A stretch of DNA of 64,000 bases, taken from NCBI GenBank assembly GCA_900472395.1, contig UCHV01000010.1, positions 83,073 to 147,072 on the forward strand, given 5' to 3'. The translations under genes were made by a program, and so were the position numbers. Source of the DNA: Hyphomicrobiales bacterium. GTDB taxonomy: Bacteria > Pseudomonadota > Alphaproteobacteria > Rhizobiales > Rhizobiaceae. The notes under the pieces are model-generated. The model ran no database searches and was not told the origin of the DNA. It was given only the letters and a program-made list of their open reading frames with translations. Positions 8,649 to 17,136 of the stretch are shown here, piece by piece (the stretch's first letter is position 1; each line of letters begins with the position of its first letter).

Positions 8649-9867
8649 CGATTTTTCCGACATGATGTTCGCTGCGCCAAAGGCGGATGCAAAACTGAGT
8701 TTTGGCGGGCGCCTGACCGATAAACTGATCCACAGGCTTCATTACGGTCGGTTGAAAGTCGTCTTGCCGTCTGGCGCCCAGGTGGAAAAGACCGGTCCCG
8801 AGCCAGGCCCTGATGCAACCATTGTCATGCACCGCTGGCGCGCGCTGCGGCGGCTTGTAACCGCCGGAGATATCGGGTTTGCCGAAGGCTTCATCGACGG
8901 TGACTGGAGCACACCCGACTTGACGGCGCTCATTCGTCTTGCCGCCCGTAACGGCGAGGTGCTTGCGCCGGCCATCGATGGGCATGCCGTGATGCGGCTC
9001 GTCAATCGTATCGGTCATTTGCTGAACGCCAATACCAAACGCGGAAGCCGGCGCAACATCGAGGCGCATTACGATCTCGGCAACGATTTCTACAAGGAAT
9101 GGCTCGATCCCTCGATGCTTTATTCCTCGGGCATTTTTGATGAGGAAACAGCGACACTCGAGGCGGCCCAGGCCAGAAAACTCGATCGCATCCGCGAAAA
9201 ACTCGATCTCGAGGGTGGCGAAAGCGTGCTCGAAATCGGTTGCGGCTGGGGTGCGCTGGCCGTGGATCTTGCCACCCGGAGCGAAGCCGCGATAACCGGC
9301 ATTACGCTTTCCCCCTCGCAATTGGCATGGGCAAATAACGCGGTGGCGAAAAGCGGGAAAGCCTCACAGGTGGATCTGCGGCTGCAGGATTACCGAGATG
9401 TTCGTGGCCAATTCGACCGGATCGTGTCGATCGAAATGTTCGAAGCGGTCGGCGAGGCGTATTGGCCGGGCTATTTCGAGACCCTGAAACGCTGCCTCAA
9501 CGCGGATGGTCGCGCCGTGCTTCAGATCATCTCGATTGAAGAGGCGCGCTACGACGCCTATCGCGGCAAGGCAGATTTTATCCAGAAATATGTGTTTCCT
9601 GGCGGTTTCCTGCCATCCGACACGGCGCTGGCCAGGGCTGTTGCGCAGGCCGGGCTGAAACTTCGAGAAGTCGAGCATTTCGGCAAATCATATGCCCGAA
9701 CGCTGCTGGAGTGGCGGCTTCGTTTTCACGCGCATTGGCCGGCCATTGCTGCGCAAGGGTTCGACGAGCGCTTTCGCAGGCTCTGGCATTATTATCTCTG
9801 CTACTGCGAAGCCGGCTTCGAAGAAGGAAGCATCAATGTCGGGCTTTATACGATCGAACATGCGTAA
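8635..9867 (+). CDS. Cyclopropane-fatty-acyl-phospholipid synthase family methyltransferase
   Basis: This encodes 410 residues, the usual length for the family. After an N-terminal lipid-binding region (to about 150) comes NIEAHYDLGNDFYKEWLDPS, then the SAM motif SVLEIGCGWGALAVDLA and IVSIEMFEAVGEAYWPGYF. The C-terminus has the FIQKYVFPGGFLPS segment and YYLCYCEAGF with the conserved Cys. The enzyme transfers a methyl or methylene group from S-adenosylmethionine to an unsaturated phospholipid acyl chain. Its start lies inside the last codons of the DUF1365 gene (14-base overlap), so the two are coupled. Confidence 0.85.
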   Translation: MSQSDDFSDMMFAAPKADAKLSFGGRLTDKLIHRLHYGRLKVVLPSGAQVEKTGPEPGPDATIVMHRWRALRRLVTAGDIGFAEGFIDGDWSTPDLTALIRLAARNGEVLAPAIDGHAVMRLVNRIGHLLNANTKRGSRRNIEAHYDLGNDFYKEWLDPSMLYSSGIFDEETATLEAAQARKLDRIREKLDLEGGESVLEIGCGWGALAVDLATRSEAAITGITLSPSQLAWANNAVAKSGKASQVDLRLQDYRDVRGQFDRIVSIEMFEAVGEAYWPGYFETLKRCLNADGRAVLQIISIEEARYDAYRGKADFIQKYVFPGGFLPSDTALARAVAQAGLKLREVEHFGKSYARTLLEWRLRFHAHWPAIAAQGFDERFRRLWHYYLCYCEAGFEEGSINVGLYTIEHA

Positions 9868-9886
9868 GCGGCGAAGGAGAGCTGCG

Positions 9887-10273
9887 ATGAGAATGGTGAT
9901 CACAACAGCGATGCTTCTGGCATCCGGACTGACGGGAATGGTCGAGGCTGCCGATTACGATGGCCAATGGGCGCGCGGCGATGGCAAGGCCAGGGTTTTG
10001 GTGGGGGCCTGCGGATCGGATATCTGCGCCGTCAACACCTGGATCAAACCGGGGACACCCAAGGAAAAGAAGGGCGACAAGCTGGTGATGACGATCAGGC
10101 CAGATGCTGCCGGTGCCTATTCCGGCAGCGCTTTCGATCCTCAAAGAGATATGACCTACAAGCTCACGCTGACGGTGAACGGCAACAGGATGACCACAAA
10201 AGGCTGCATGATTGCCGGGCTCCTCTGCAAAAGTGTCGAATGGACGAAGATAGTCGATACCGCGAAACAGTGA
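9887..10273 (+). CDS. DUF2147 exported protein
   Basis: This encodes 128 residues. I chose the ATG at 9887, which has AAGGAG 8 bases upstream and opens a clear signal peptide (MRMVITTAMLLASGLTGMVEA). The mature part has the DUF2147 pattern: YDGQWARGDGKARVLV near the start, two Cys in GSDICAVNTW, and GCMIAGLLCKSVEWTKI at the end. It is a small periplasmic protein of unknown function. Its position 19 bases after the CFA synthase suggests that it belongs to the lipid-modification operon. Confidence 0.75.
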   Translation: MRMVITTAMLLASGLTGMVEAADYDGQWARGDGKARVLVGACGSDICAVNTWIKPGTPKEKKGDKLVMTIRPDAAGAYSGSAFDPQRDMTYKLTLTVNGNRMTTKGCMIAGLLCKSVEWTKIVDTAKQ

Positions 10274-10289
10274 CTATAAGGAGCAAGCA

Positions 10290-10706
10290 ATGAAAACCTA
10301 TGCCGTCGCCTATGTCGTCACAGCAATCGTCTTCCTTGTTGTCGATTCCATCTGGTTGAGCACGATGGCGGATCGCCTTTATCGGCCTGTTATGGGAGAC
10401 ATGCTGGCGCCGAAGTTCCGGTTGCTGCCCGCCATCGTTTTTTATGTTCTCTTTATTGCGGGGCTGGTCTTTCTGGCTGTTCGGCCCGGCATCCTGGCTC
10501 AATCGGTCTGGACAGGGCTCATCCACGGCGCGGTATTGGGTTTCACGGCATATGCGACCTATGACCTGACCAATCAGGCAACATTGAAAAACTGGTCGAC
10601 TTCCTTGACGGTCGCGGATCTCATTTGGGGAACGTTCGTTTCCGCTTTGGCCGCTGGGGCCGGCACCTGGGCGGCACTGCGTTTCATCGACCCGCCGGCG
10701 TCCTGA
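10290..10706 (+). CDS. DUF2177 membrane protein
   Basis: This encodes 138 residues with four predicted membrane segments. A good site (AAGGAG) lies 8 bases before the ATG. The family segments VDSIWLSTMADRLYRPVMG and GFTAYATYDLTNQATLKNW are clear. DUF2177 genes often accompany flavin oxidase/DUF1365/CFA-synthase sets, as here, but no biochemical role is known to me. It is the last gene of the rightward operon and faces the GntR-type regulator with an 8-base gap and no obvious terminator. Confidence 0.75.
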   Translation: MKTYAVAYVVTAIVFLVVDSIWLSTMADRLYRPVMGDMLAPKFRLLPAIVFYVLFIAGLVFLAVRPGILAQSVWTGLIHGAVLGFTAYATYDLTNQATLKNWSTSLTVADLIWGTFVSALAAGAGTWAALRFIDPPAS

Positions 10707-10714
10707 AGGCAGTG

Positions 10715-11476
10715 TCAGACAGTTCGGCTCTGGGAATAATCCGCCTGCTGCCCGGATAACCGCTGGCGATACCTGTCTTTTGCGGCGACCAGATGCGCGC
10801 GCATGGCATCGCGCGCCGCATCGGCATCGCCCGCCGAAATCGCCTGCAGGATGCGCAGGTGTTCGCGTTGCAGGCCGCCGAGATAATCGGCCGACAGAAC
10901 CTCAACGGAATACCATGGGGAACTGCGGTCACAGGGAATGGTGCGATCGCCCAGCGCATCGAGAATTTCGACGTAGAATTCGTTGTTCGTTGCAGCGGCG
11001 ATTTCGCGGTGAAATGCGAAATCCGCTTTCCCCGTCGGTTCGCCATTTTTCAAAAGAGCCTCGAACTCGAAAAAGGCCTCCTGGATGCGGGCTTCCTGCG
11101 ATGGGCTTCGGCGCTGGGCGGCAAGGCCCGCGCTTTCGATCTCGATCCCCATGCGCACTTCCAGCACATTGACCGCGCGGCTGATGCGGTTGCCCATATC
11201 GGCGGTAATCGCGCTGATCTTCAGCGTCGGGCTGTCGATGACAAACACGCCCGCGCCATGCCGCACCTCCACCATGCTGTCTGCCGCAAGGGCCGCAACG
11301 GCCTCTCGCACCACGGTGCGACTGACACCAAAAATCTCCGTCATGCGGGTTTCGGTCGGCAGTTTCTCGCCGACGGGATAATCGCCGGCGAGAATTTGTG
11401 CGCGCAATTGCTGCGCAACATTTTCGAAGAGCTTCGGTTTTCGCTCGATACGCATATCGGCAATGTTTGCACGCAT
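10715..11476 (-). CDS. FadR-subfamily GntR transcriptional regulator
   Basis: This encodes 253 residues from the ATG at 11476, which has GGGAGA upstream. The winged helix is clear in FENVAQQLRAQILAGDYPVG, KLPTETRMTEIFGVSRTVVR and LAADSMVEVRHGAGVFV. The C-terminal FCD ligand-binding domain has DFAFHREIAAATNN and EHLRILQAISAGDADAAR, with the metal/ligand His residues in place. It lies 10 bases behind the TRAP permease gene, so it is very likely the local repressor that releases the transporter and dehydrogenase when the carboxylate substrate or its product binds. Confidence 0.85.
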   Translation of the reverse strand: MRANIADMRIERKPKLFENVAQQLRAQILAGDYPVGEKLPTETRMTEIFGVSRTVVREAVAALAADSMVEVRHGAGVFVIDSPTLKISAITADMGNRISRAVNVLEVRMGIEIESAGLAAQRRSPSQEARIQEAFFEFEALLKNGEPTGKADFAFHREIAAATNNEFYVEILDALGDRTIPCDRSSPWYSVEVLSADYLGGLQREHLRILQAISAGDADAARDAMRAHLVAAKDRYRQRLSGQQADYSQSRTV

Positions 11477-11486
11477 GTCATTCTCC

Positions 11487-12767
11487 CTATCGGAAGACGC
11501 TCGGCAACCAGAGCGACAAGGCGGGAATGTAGGTAACCAGCAACAGAACGACGATACCGGCACCGTAGAAAGGCCAGATGGAACGCATCGCTTCCCACAC
11601 AGATATCTTGCCCACCGCACAGGCGACGAATTGCACCCCTCCCACCGGTGGCGTGTTGAGGCCGATGCCGTAATTGAGGATCATGATGACGCCGAAATGC
11701 ACCGGATCGATGCCGTACGCGACCGCAATCGGCAGGAAGATCGGCGTTGTAATGATGATCGTCGGACCCATGTCCATGAACGTGCCGAGCACCAGCATGA
11801 TGACGTTCAAGAGAAGCAGGATCATGATCGGGTTGTCGGACAAAGTCTGCATCCATGCGACCAATGTTGCCGGCACGCGCAGGAAGGCCATCAGCCAGGA
11901 GAAGGATGCGGCGCAACCGATAATGAGCAGAACCATGGCGGTGGTGCGCACGGCACCCATCGTGGCATGCACGAAATCCTTCCAGCCCAGCTGGCGGTAG
12001 ACGAGCGTGGTGATCAGCAGCGCGTAAATGACGGCGATGCAGGAGCTTTCCGTTGCGGTGAAGATGCCTGAGCGGACTCCGCCGAAGATGATGGCGATCA
12101 GCAGGAGGCCGGGGATGGCAACGGCCAGAAGATGCAGGGCGACCGCAAAACCCGGGAAAGGCTCGGTCGGATAACCGCGTTTGCTGGCGACGAAATAGGC
12201 GGTCACCATCAACACCGCTGCAAACAGCAGGCCTGGAATAACACCGGCCGTGAACAGGTCGGCGATGGAAATCTTGCCGCCGGCCGAGATCGAATAAATG
12301 ATCATGTTATGCGAAGGCGGCAGGAGAAGTGCGATCAATGCCGCCATAGAGGTGACGTTGACGGCATAGTCAGCACCGTAACCGCGTGCCTTCATCTGGG
12401 GGATCATCAAGCCGCCGACAGCTGCGGCTTCCGCCACTGCCGAGCCTGAAATGCCGCCGAAAAGTGTGGAGGTGAGGATGTTCACCTGTCCAAGACCACC
12501 GCGCAAGTGTCCCACGATGGATGCCGCAAAGGCGACAATGCGGCCGGCAATGCCACCGCGCACCATCAGGTCCCCGGAATAGATGAAAAAGGGAATTGCG
12601 AGCATGGAAAACACGCTCATGCCGGAATTCATGCGCTGGAACACGACGAGAGGCGGCAGGCCCATGTAGACGACGGTCGCAAGGCTGGAGATGCCAAGGC
12701 AAAAAGCAATCGGCGTGCCGATCAGCATCAGCAGCGTAAATGTGCCGAAGAGGATCCAGAGTTCCAT
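11487..12767 (-). CDS. TRAP transporter large permease (DctM family)
   Basis: This encodes 426 residues, the typical DctM length, with about 12 hydrophobic segments. It carries typical DctM stretches such as MNSGMSVFSMLAIPFFIYSG, LTSTLFGGISGSAVAEAAA, LLLPPSHNMIIYS and NPPVGG-like LNTPPVGGVQFVACAV. It is the Na+-driven channel subunit that moves the substrate delivered by the periplasmic binding protein. It lies 4 bases behind the small permease gene and upstream of the GntR gene in one operon (dctP-dctQ-dctM-gntR). Confidence 0.9.
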   Translation of the reverse strand: MELWILFGTFTLLMLIGTPIAFCLGISSLATVVYMGLPPLVVFQRMNSGMSVFSMLAIPFFIYSGDLMVRGGIAGRIVAFAASIVGHLRGGLGQVNILTSTLFGGISGSAVAEAAAVGGLMIPQMKARGYGADYAVNVTSMAALIALLLPPSHNMIIYSISAGGKISIADLFTAGVIPGLLFAAVLMVTAYFVASKRGYPTEPFPGFAVALHLLAVAIPGLLLIAIIFGGVRSGIFTATESSCIAVIYALLITTLVYRQLGWKDFVHATMGAVRTTAMVLLIIGCAASFSWLMAFLRVPATLVAWMQTLSDNPIMILLLLNVIMLVLGTFMDMGPTIIITTPIFLPIAVAYGIDPVHFGVIMILNYGIGLNTPPVGGVQFVACAVGKISVWEAMRSIWPFYGAGIVVLLLVTYIPALSLWLPSVFR

Positions 12768-12771
12768 CGTA

Positions 12772-13377
12772 TCATTCCCCCTTCGTCGCGCCGGGCGTGT
12801 TCAGCCGGGCCGCGTCCTTGCGGACGTCTTCGATATTTTCCAGTTCGACTGCGATTTCGGTCGGTGCCATTTCGTCCAGTGCGTCATCCACCGGCGCGCC
12901 CAGCGCACGTGCAACAACACGCTCCAGTGCAAACAGGGTGATCAGCACGCCACCGCCGACGATGGGCACGTAATCCCACGCGCCGGATATGCCGAGTGCG
13001 GGCATGGTTGTTGCTGCGGTGAGGCTGATAAGTTTGCCGCCATACCAGACCATGCCGATGCCGAAGGCCAGGATGACGAGGTCGGAAATCATCCGCAGCC
13101 ATTTCTTGCCCGTTGGCGGCAGCACATAGAGCAGGACGTCGAAACCCATGTGATTGTTTTCACGTACGCCGACGGCCGCGCCGAGAAAGATGAACCAGCT
13201 CATCAGGATCACCGCGCCGGCTTCCGTCCAGCTCGGTGAATCGTTGAGAACATATCGGCAGAAGACCTGCCAGGCGACGATCGCCGTCATCACGACGAGC
13301 CCGATGCCGGCAAGGTAAAGCACCAGCGTGTTGAGCTTGGTGAGAATGGGCAGGCCAGTTCTAAAGGGGGCAGACAT
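12772..13377 (-). CDS. TRAP transporter small permease (DctQ family)
   Basis: This encodes 201 residues from the ATG at 13377, with AGGAGA 9 bases upstream. Four membrane segments are visible, with the DctQ core VAWQVFCRYVLNDSPSWTEA followed by FIFLGAAVGVRENNHMGFDV. The C-terminus has an acidic, soluble tail of about 40 residues, a little longer than usual. It partners the DctM protein encoded next. Confidence 0.9.
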   Translation of the reverse strand: MSAPFRTGLPILTKLNTLVLYLAGIGLVVMTAIVAWQVFCRYVLNDSPSWTEAGAVILMSWFIFLGAAVGVRENNHMGFDVLLYVLPPTGKKWLRMISDLVILAFGIGMVWYGGKLISLTAATTMPALGISGAWDYVPIVGGGVLITLFALERVVARALGAPVDDALDEMAPTEIAVELENIEDVRKDAARLNTPGATKGE

Positions 13378-13485
13378 GGGTAAGCGTCTCCTGACCTTTC
13401 CGCCACGCGGAAGGGTTGGACGAAGGTCCTGGACATCAGATCGAGAATGAAGGCCCGCTCCCAAGGAGAGAGCGGGCCGAAAGGC

Positions 13486-14463
13486 TTACTTGGTGGCCTG
13501 AACGTCGGCGACGAGCTTTTTCAACACGTCGTCCTTGACGTGTTTGTCGTAGACCGGCTTCATCGCGTCGATAAAGCCCTGCTTTTCGACCGTGTTGATC
13601 TGCGCGCCGGCCTTCTCCACGATTGCCCGGGATTCGCCGGTCTTTTTCGCCCAGAGCTCACGCTGCTTGGCGACGCTGTCCTTGGCGGCCTGCTTGAACA
13701 GAACCTGATCTTCCGGCGTCAGCTTGTCGAAGGCGGCTTTGTTCATGACAAAAACTTCCGGCAGGATCGTGTGCTGATCCTCGGAAAAGTATTTGGCGAC
13801 TTCGAAATGTTTGGCGGTGTCATAGCTCGGATAGTTGTTTTCCGCGCCATCGATGACGCCGGTTTCGACGGAGGAATACACCTCGCCGTAGGGCATTGGG
13901 GTGGCGTTGGCGCCGAGTGCCGCCGTCATGTCGACGAAGATGTCGGACTGGATGACGCGGAATTTCAGGCCCTTCATGTCAGCCACGGTCTTGATCGGCT
14001 TTTTCGAATTGTAGAAGGAGCGCGAACCGGCGTCATAGAATGCCAGAGCCACGAGACCTGCCGGCTCGAAAGCTGCCTTGATCTGATCACCGATCGGGCC
14101 ATCCATCACCGTGTGCATGTGCTCTTCCGAACGGAAGATATAGGGCAGGGCGGGGACGATGGTTTCCTTCACGGTGCCGTTGAAAGGCGCCATGGAAACA
14201 CGGTTGAGCTCGATCACGCCCGAGCGAACTTGTTCGATCGTATCCTTTTCCTCGCCCAGCTGCGCCGAGTGATAGACCTCGACGGCATAACGGCCGGCGG
14301 TGCGTTCCTTGATCAGTTCGCCGAAATATTTGACGCCTTCGACCGTGGGGTAACCATCGGGATGGGTGTCTGACGATTTCAGCACGGTCTGCGCCGCAGC
14401 CGTGCCGAGCGAAAGAAGCGAGGCCAGAGCGACGCCGGTCATAAGTTTGGTGATGTGCAACAT
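13486..14463 (-). CDS. TRAP transporter periplasmic substrate-binding protein (DctP family)
   Basis: This encodes 325 residues from the ATG at 14463 behind a strong GGGAGGAG. A Sec signal peptide ends near ALASLLSLGTAAAQ. The DctP signature is visible: SFYNSKKPIKTVADMKGLKF, then VIQSDIFVDMTAALGANATP and YSSVETGVIDGAENNYPSY. The conserved Arg of KFRVIQ binds the substrate carboxylate in this family. A dicarboxylate, sugar acid or keto acid is likely, but I cannot tell which one. The nearby Gfo/Idh dehydrogenase favours a sugar-derived acid. Confidence 0.9.
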   Translation of the reverse strand: MLHITKLMTGVALASLLSLGTAAAQTVLKSSDTHPDGYPTVEGVKYFGELIKERTAGRYAVEVYHSAQLGEEKDTIEQVRSGVIELNRVSMAPFNGTVKETIVPALPYIFRSEEHMHTVMDGPIGDQIKAAFEPAGLVALAFYDAGSRSFYNSKKPIKTVADMKGLKFRVIQSDIFVDMTAALGANATPMPYGEVYSSVETGVIDGAENNYPSYDTAKHFEVAKYFSEDQHTILPEVFVMNKAAFDKLTPEDQVLFKQAAKDSVAKQRELWAKKTGESRAIVEKAGAQINTVEKQGFIDAMKPVYDKHVKDDVLKKLVADVQATK

Positions 14464-14606
14464 GTTCTCCTCCCAGATTGCGGGGATAACCCGCCGTTGC
14501 TGTCGTGAAAATCGCACCGCAAAACGCCTTCTCGACATGCTCGTCGTGAAGCTCCTACGCGTCGCCGGTGGATAATTCAGCCGTTCCTCCTACGGTTGAA
14601 CAGAAT

Positions 14607-14661
14607 TGATATGAGTGAAAAAAGATCATGTCAACATATCAAAAAGTATCAGACGTATGAT
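14607..14661. promoter_or_regulatory. Two inverted repeats, candidate operator of the FadR-type regulator
   Basis: The gap between dctP and the divergent oxidoreductase contains TGATATG (14607-14613) and its exact complement CATATCA (14635-14641), 21 bases apart. ATCAGACGTATGAT (14648-14661) follows, and is palindromic at 12 of 14 positions. FadR-family regulators bind short palindromes of this size. One operator here would control both divergent units. Confidence 0.45.
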
Positions 14662-14800
14662 GACTTTTGGGCTTGGCCGATGGCGAAATATACGCATGTT
14701 AACGGGGCCGAAGGAGCCAAAGCGCGGACTTTAAGAGCGGATTTTGAGGTCCGCCGCTCGTGGCAACTTGAGGCTCGCGTCGGACAAAGGGAGGTTGTCG

Positions 14801-15832
14801 GTGTCTCATTCGGGAAAATTTCGCACGGGCATCATCGGTCTCGGCATGGCTGCGCCGCCGCATGCGCAAAGCCTGCTGGAACTGAAACATCGTGTCGACG
14901 TCGCCGCCGCATTCAGCCCCAGCGCCAGCCGGCGCGTCGCCTTTGCCGACCGTTTTGCGCTGCCGGTGGTCGATACGGCCGATGCGATATTTGGCGATGC
15001 GTCGATCGATTATGTCGTTGTTCTGACACCTCCCGACACGCATCTCGATCTTGTTCGTCAGGCCGCTGCGGCCGGCAAGCATGTGCTTCTGGAAAAGCCG
15101 CTGGAAATCTCGCTGGAGCGTTCGCAGGAGCTTGTAGACATTGCGCGGCATGCCGGGATCAAACTCGGCGTCGTGTTCCAGCGTCGTTTTCGCAAGAGCT
15201 TTGCGGAGACGGCGCGGCTTTTGTCTGAAGGCGAGCTGGGCGAAGTCATCTCGGTTACCATGCGCCTCAGCAACTGGCGCCCGCAGAGCTATTACGATGA
15301 ACCGGGACGCGGCACGCTCGCCCGCGATGGCGGTGGCGTTCTGTTGACGCAGGCGATCCACACGATCGACCAGATGATTTCCCTGGTCGGCTTGCCGGAA
15401 AAGATCAGCGCCTTTGCGGTAACAAGCCCGGTCCACAGGATGGAAACCGAGGACCTCGTCCACGCTGCAATGCGCTTCGGAAATGGCGCGATCGGATCGT
15501 TGAGCGCAACGACCGCGGCCTATCCGGGTTATCCGGACGAAATAGAAATTCTCTGCACGAAAGGTTCCGCCCGGCTTGGCAGTGAAAGAGGTGAGATTGC
15601 GCTGATGGACGGCCGACGGATGGAGGCGGACGACGGCGCAAACGCTGGCGGTACCGGCGCCGATCCCATGGCCTTTTCGCATGCCAACCATCTGGCCTTG
15701 CATGCAGGTTTTATCGAGGCCCTGACCGAAGGACGCGAACCGGCCGTATCGGGCGAGGATGCGCTCAAGGCACATCGGTTGATCGATGCTATCCTGCGCT
15801 CTGCGCATGCGGGCGAAACGGTCAGCGTCTGA
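14801..15832 (+). CDS. Gfo/Idh/MocA family oxidoreductase
   Basis: This encodes 343 residues. I chose GTG at 14801, preceded by GGGAGG at 6-7 bases, because the NAD-binding fold (RTGIIGLGMAAPPHAQSL) starts directly after it. The family motif HVLLEKPLEIS carries the catalytic-type Lys, and DGGGVLLTQAIHTIDQM carries the conserved His. These enzymes oxidise or reduce sugars and inositol derivatives with NAD(P). The gene is divergent from the TRAP operon, so it probably acts on the imported compound. The substrate is unknown. Confidence 0.85.
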   Translation: MSHSGKFRTGIIGLGMAAPPHAQSLLELKHRVDVAAAFSPSASRRVAFADRFALPVVDTADAIFGDASIDYVVVLTPPDTHLDLVRQAAAAGKHVLLEKPLEISLERSQELVDIARHAGIKLGVVFQRRFRKSFAETARLLSEGELGEVISVTMRLSNWRPQSYYDEPGRGTLARDGGGVLLTQAIHTIDQMISLVGLPEKISAFAVTSPVHRMETEDLVHAAMRFGNGAIGSLSATTAAYPGYPDEIEILCTKGSARLGSERGEIALMDGRRMEADDGANAGGTGADPMAFSHANHLALHAGFIEALTEGREPAVSGEDALKAHRLIDAILRSAHAGETVSV

Positions 15833-15921
15833 TTGGTTCAGGTGACGTCCGCAAGGTCCGTCAAAACCGCCGAAGCTGATCAGAATTTTGCCAAATGGAA
15901 TTTCATGGAGAGGTTTATCAC

Positions 15922-16392
15922 ATGGCTGAAATCCCTGTTCGCAGTTCAGGCGTGTCCGTTGTCATATTGCGCGAGGTTGGAGCCGTGACGGAAGTTTTGC
16001 TGCTACGGCGCAATCACACACTTATCGGGGAATGGTGCCAGATTGCCGGTGGCGTCGAACAGGGAGAAAAGGCCTGGGAAACGGCTGTTCGGGAAGTGAA
16101 GGAGGAAACGGGATTGACGTGCTCCCGGCTCTACTCCGCAGATATATGCGAGCAGTTTTACGACGTGGAACGCGACGTTATTGCTATTGCGCCGGTTTTC
16201 GTCGGCTTTGTCGATCCGAATGCGCCGGTCATTCTCAACAATGAGCACAGCGATTTTCGATGGTGTGCGTTTGCAGCGGCACTGGAGATGGTGCCGTTCG
16301 CGGGACAGCGCCACGTCTTAAGGCATGTGGAGGCGGAGTTCGTGCAGAAAGACCCTGTCGAACACCTCCTCATCAATCACCGGGCGGTATGA
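15922..16392 (+). CDS. NUDIX hydrolase
   Basis: This encodes 156 residues. The Nudix box is complete: GGVEQGEKAWETAVREV followed by KEETGL, giving the GX5EX7REUXEEXGU pattern. The start at 15922 is favoured because GGAGAGG lies 9 bases upstream; an in-frame ATG at 15895 lacks this. The enzyme hydrolyses nucleoside diphosphates linked to another group; the substrate cannot be read from sequence. It is convergent with the XRE gene, 10 bases apart. Confidence 0.85.
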   Translation: MAEIPVRSSGVSVVILREVGAVTEVLLLRRNHTLIGEWCQIAGGVEQGEKAWETAVREVKEETGLTCSRLYSADICEQFYDVERDVIAIAPVFVGFVDPNAPVILNNEHSDFRWCAFAAALEMVPFAGQRHVLRHVEAEFVQKDPVEHLLINHRAV

Positions 16393-16402
16393 CCGCGCAG
16401 CG

Positions 16403-16591
16403 TCACGCCTCGAAGATCTCTTCTATTGCGCGACCCATGATGCGCGAGATCGTGAAGGCCAACGGCAGGCTGGGGTCGTAACGTTCGTTCTCGATAGCAT
16501 TGACCGTCTGGCGCGAAACGCCGAGAAGTGCAGCAAGTTCGGCTTGCGACCAGCCTTTTTCGATGCGCAGCGTGCGCACATGGTTTTTCAT
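16403..16591 (-). CDS. Small XRE-family transcriptional regulator
   Basis: This encodes 62 residues, nearly all helix-turn-helix: KNHVRTLRIEKGWSQAELAA, LLGVSRQTVNAIENERYDPS, ending RIMGRAIEEIFEA. The size and ending match the YozG-like regulators found beside small membrane proteins. Its ATG overlaps the TGA of the upstream membrane gene, so the two are translationally coupled. It most likely represses its own operon through the twin sites at 16976-17031. Confidence 0.85.
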   Translation of the reverse strand: MKNHVRTLRIEKGWSQAELAALLGVSRQTVNAIENERYDPSLPLAFTISRIMGRAIEEIFEA

Positions 16592-16965
16592 CGGAAACGC
16601 CGGTTGCTGAGAATTCCGCCGATGATCCACAATATTGCCATCAGCGGCCAAACGAAAAACATCGACAGTTTCGGATAACCGACATTTTCGAGAAAACCGT
16701 AGCTGAAGGTGATCAGGGCCGTTCCTGCGAAGGCAAGTGAAAGCGCTTCGAGCTGTATGCGTCGCTGCAATTCGTCGGAGGCGCGCAACTGCCGCGTCAC
16801 CGCGACGGCCACCCCGAGAGCCGGCAGCATGGGCGTCAACGAAAGGATCGTTGCCCACGTGCCCGCCACAGTGCCGCTACCGACGATCAGGAGTGATGCG
16901 ACCAGCATCACCACATAAGCGGCCATGTTTGCGCCGAATTCCACGAAAAATCTGGTCTTGTTCAT
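16588..16965 (-). CDS. Small integral membrane protein, partner of XRE regulator
   Basis: This encodes 125 residues with four hydrophobic segments (about 8-30, 38-58, 80-97 and 103-118). The start at 16965 has AGGAGG 5-6 bases upstream. The segment VAVAVTRQLRASDELQRRIQ, a charged loop between helices 2 and 3, is a recognisable feature of this membrane family. Its function is unknown. Coupling to an XRE regulator recalls regulator/membrane-sensor pairs, though the sequence does not show sensing. Confidence 0.75.
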   Translation of the reverse strand: MNKTRFFVEFGANMAAYVVMLVASLLIVGSGTVAGTWATILSLTPMLPALGVAVAVTRQLRASDELQRRIQLEALSLAFAGTALITFSYGFLENVGYPKLSMFFVWPLMAILWIIGGILSNRRFR

Positions 16966-16975
16966 CAATGCCTCC

Positions 16976-16993
16976 TGTAAAGTATGCTTTACA
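16976..16993. promoter_or_regulatory. Operator copy 1 of the XRE/membrane operon
   Basis: TGTAAAGTATGCTTTACA is an inverted repeat with perfect 7-base arms TGTAAAG/CTTTACA. It sits just upstream of the ribosome site of the membrane-protein gene. A second, related copy lies 38 bases away. Confidence 0.65.
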
Positions 16994-17013
16994 TAGGCGG
17001 GTGTCCGATGGTG

Positions 17014-17031
17014 TGTCAAGCTTGCTTTACA
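17014..17031. promoter_or_regulatory. Operator copy 2 of the XRE/membrane operon
   Basis: TGTCAAGCTTGCTTTACA differs from copy 1 in only a few positions and keeps the CTTTACA arm exactly. The centres of the two copies are 38 bases apart, nearly four helical turns, which would let two repressor dimers lie on one face of the DNA. Confidence 0.6.
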
Positions 17032-17136
17032 TTTGCCGTTGCCTTCTCTCATTGGTCGGCAGTCGCGAGGGGTGCAAGGCCCCGTCTCAAAGCCACGAAA
17101 CCTTTTCAGCATCACCATCCCGGATTGACATCCGCT

